The notes beneath the pieces are model-generated. The model searched no databases. It was not told where the DNA came from and saw only the letters and a program-made list of their open reading frames with translations. From Halomonas sp. JB37 (GTDB lineage Bacteria > Pseudomonadota > Gammaproteobacteria > Pseudomonadales > Halomonadaceae), in the NCBI RefSeq assembly GCF_002332255.1, contig NZ_NRGW01000001.1:62001-126000 (forward strand): a stretch of DNA of 64,000 nucleotides, written 5' to 3'. The position numbers and the translations under genes are program-made. Below are positions 63,597 to 64,000 of this stretch, in pieces; positions within the stretch are counted from its first letter, which is position 1; every line of letters starts with the position of its first letter.

Positions 63597-64000
63597 TAGC
63601 GAGTTTCCTCACTTTGCTCGGCGTCTTGGTCACTGTCTTGATAATCGCCATCGCTATCGTCCTGATAGCGCGCGCGGTCAGTCGTCACCGCCTCATCAAT
63701 TAATGAGGAGAGATGCTGACCACGAACCACGCTTTCATCGAAATGAAAGCGTAACTCCGGTACATGACGCAGCTTGATGCGCTTAGCAATTTGGCTTCTT
63801 AGAAAACCAGCGGCACGTTTAAGCACCTGGAGGTTCTCTTTAATACGCTCAGGCTCCTGCTCACCCAACAGGGTGACATACACATCGGAGTAGCCAAGGT
63901 CGCGGCTAACGGTGACACCGCTGACCGTGACCATGCCTAAGCGCGGGTCTTTCACTTCTCGTTGGATCAACACCGCCAGCTCCTTTTGGAGCTGGTCGGC
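63596..64000 (-). CDS. rbfA: Ribosome-binding factor A (5' end beyond window)
   Basis: The frame stays open to the right edge, so the N-terminus lies outside. The visible part reads ADQLQKELAVLIQREVKDPR, then VTVSRDLGYSDVYVTLLG and the KH-like RHVPELRFHFDESVVRG, matching RbfA, which matures 16S 5' ends during 30S assembly and in cold adaptation. The C-terminus is an acidic tail (DDSDGDYQDSDQDAEQSEE) longer than in E. coli, as expected in a halophile. Confidence 0.95.
   Translation of the reverse strand, partial: ADQLQKELAVLIQREVKDPRLGMVTVSGVTVSRDLGYSDVYVTLLGEQEPERIKENLQVLKRAAGFLRSQIAKRIKLRHVPELRFHFDESVVRGQHLSSLIDEAVTTDRARYQDDSDGDYQDSDQDAEQSEETR

Overview
The window looks like a chromosomal segment of a halophilic gammaproteobacterium of the Halomonadaceae (Halomonas/Vreelandella type). 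This rests on gene order and protein character: the metK/tkt-epd-pgk-fba block, the dksA-gluQ-cbrA-cbrB-pcnB-folK-panBCD run otherwise familiar from Pseudomonas, several acidic proteins, and TAXI-type TRAP transport. The assignment comes from recognition only; no database search was made. Most of the window is housekeeping. The unusual content is in intergenic and accessory DNA.

Layout. 1-5.4 kb: tail of a DctD-like sigma54 activator, a YdjM-like membrane protein, a gamma carbonic anhydrase, an SNF-family Na+ symporter, oligopeptidase A (prlC) and a YheV-like zinc ribbon protein. 5.5-9.1 kb: a TAXI-TRAP transporter operon with a candidate sigma54 promoter. 9.1-14.2 kb: metF, an AEC carrier, ligB with an N-terminal repeat tract, and metK. 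14.4-21.1 kb: tkt, lrgAB, epd, pgk, fba. 21.08-22.52 kb: an intact IS3-family element inserted exactly in the loop of the fba terminator. 22.6-27.0 kb: small hypotheticals, a HAD phosphatase, a YciH/SUI1 protein, a NERD protein and dgt. 27.1-32.4 kb: a complete rrn operon on the minus strand (16S-23S-5S) with no tRNA in its spacer, a clear P1-type promoter, boxA sites and RNase III processing stems. 32.5-42.2 kb: tyrS, anmK, pilT, yggS-proC-yggT, metXW, sfsA and an aminotransferase. 42.3-53.4 kb: dksA, gluQ, a small CbrX-like membrane protein, cbrA, cbrB, a noncoding region that looks like a CrcZ-type regulatory RNA gene, pcnB, folK, panB, panC, panD. 53.6-56.0 kb: an acetyl-CoA acetyltransferase and an MFS exporter. 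56.1-64.0 kb: the rbfA-truB-rpsO-pnp translation/RNA-decay cluster, interrupted between rpsO and pnp by a 3.8-kb three-gene secretory cassette (SGNH-like protein, alpha/beta-hydrolase with a replaced nucleophile, OprP-like porin) flanked by near-identical copies of a terminator hairpin.

How it fits together. The best candidate for an undescribed system is the 873-bp cbrB-pcnB gap. It has a GG-N10-GC sigma54 promoter, paired TAACACT elements upstream that may bind CbrB, about seven A-rich AAN-repeat motifs of the kind bound by Hfq/Crc, and a perfect terminator. With cbrA and cbrB directly upstream, this reads as a complete carbon catabolite repression switch (CbrX-CbrA-CbrB-CrcZ) outside Pseudomonas. 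The TRAP operon, with its own sigma54-type promoter, is the sort of nutrient-uptake target such circuits control. The pan genes make pantothenate. metF, metK and metXW serve methionine and SAM. tkt, epd, pgk and fba serve central carbon metabolism, and epd also supplies the PLP pathway.
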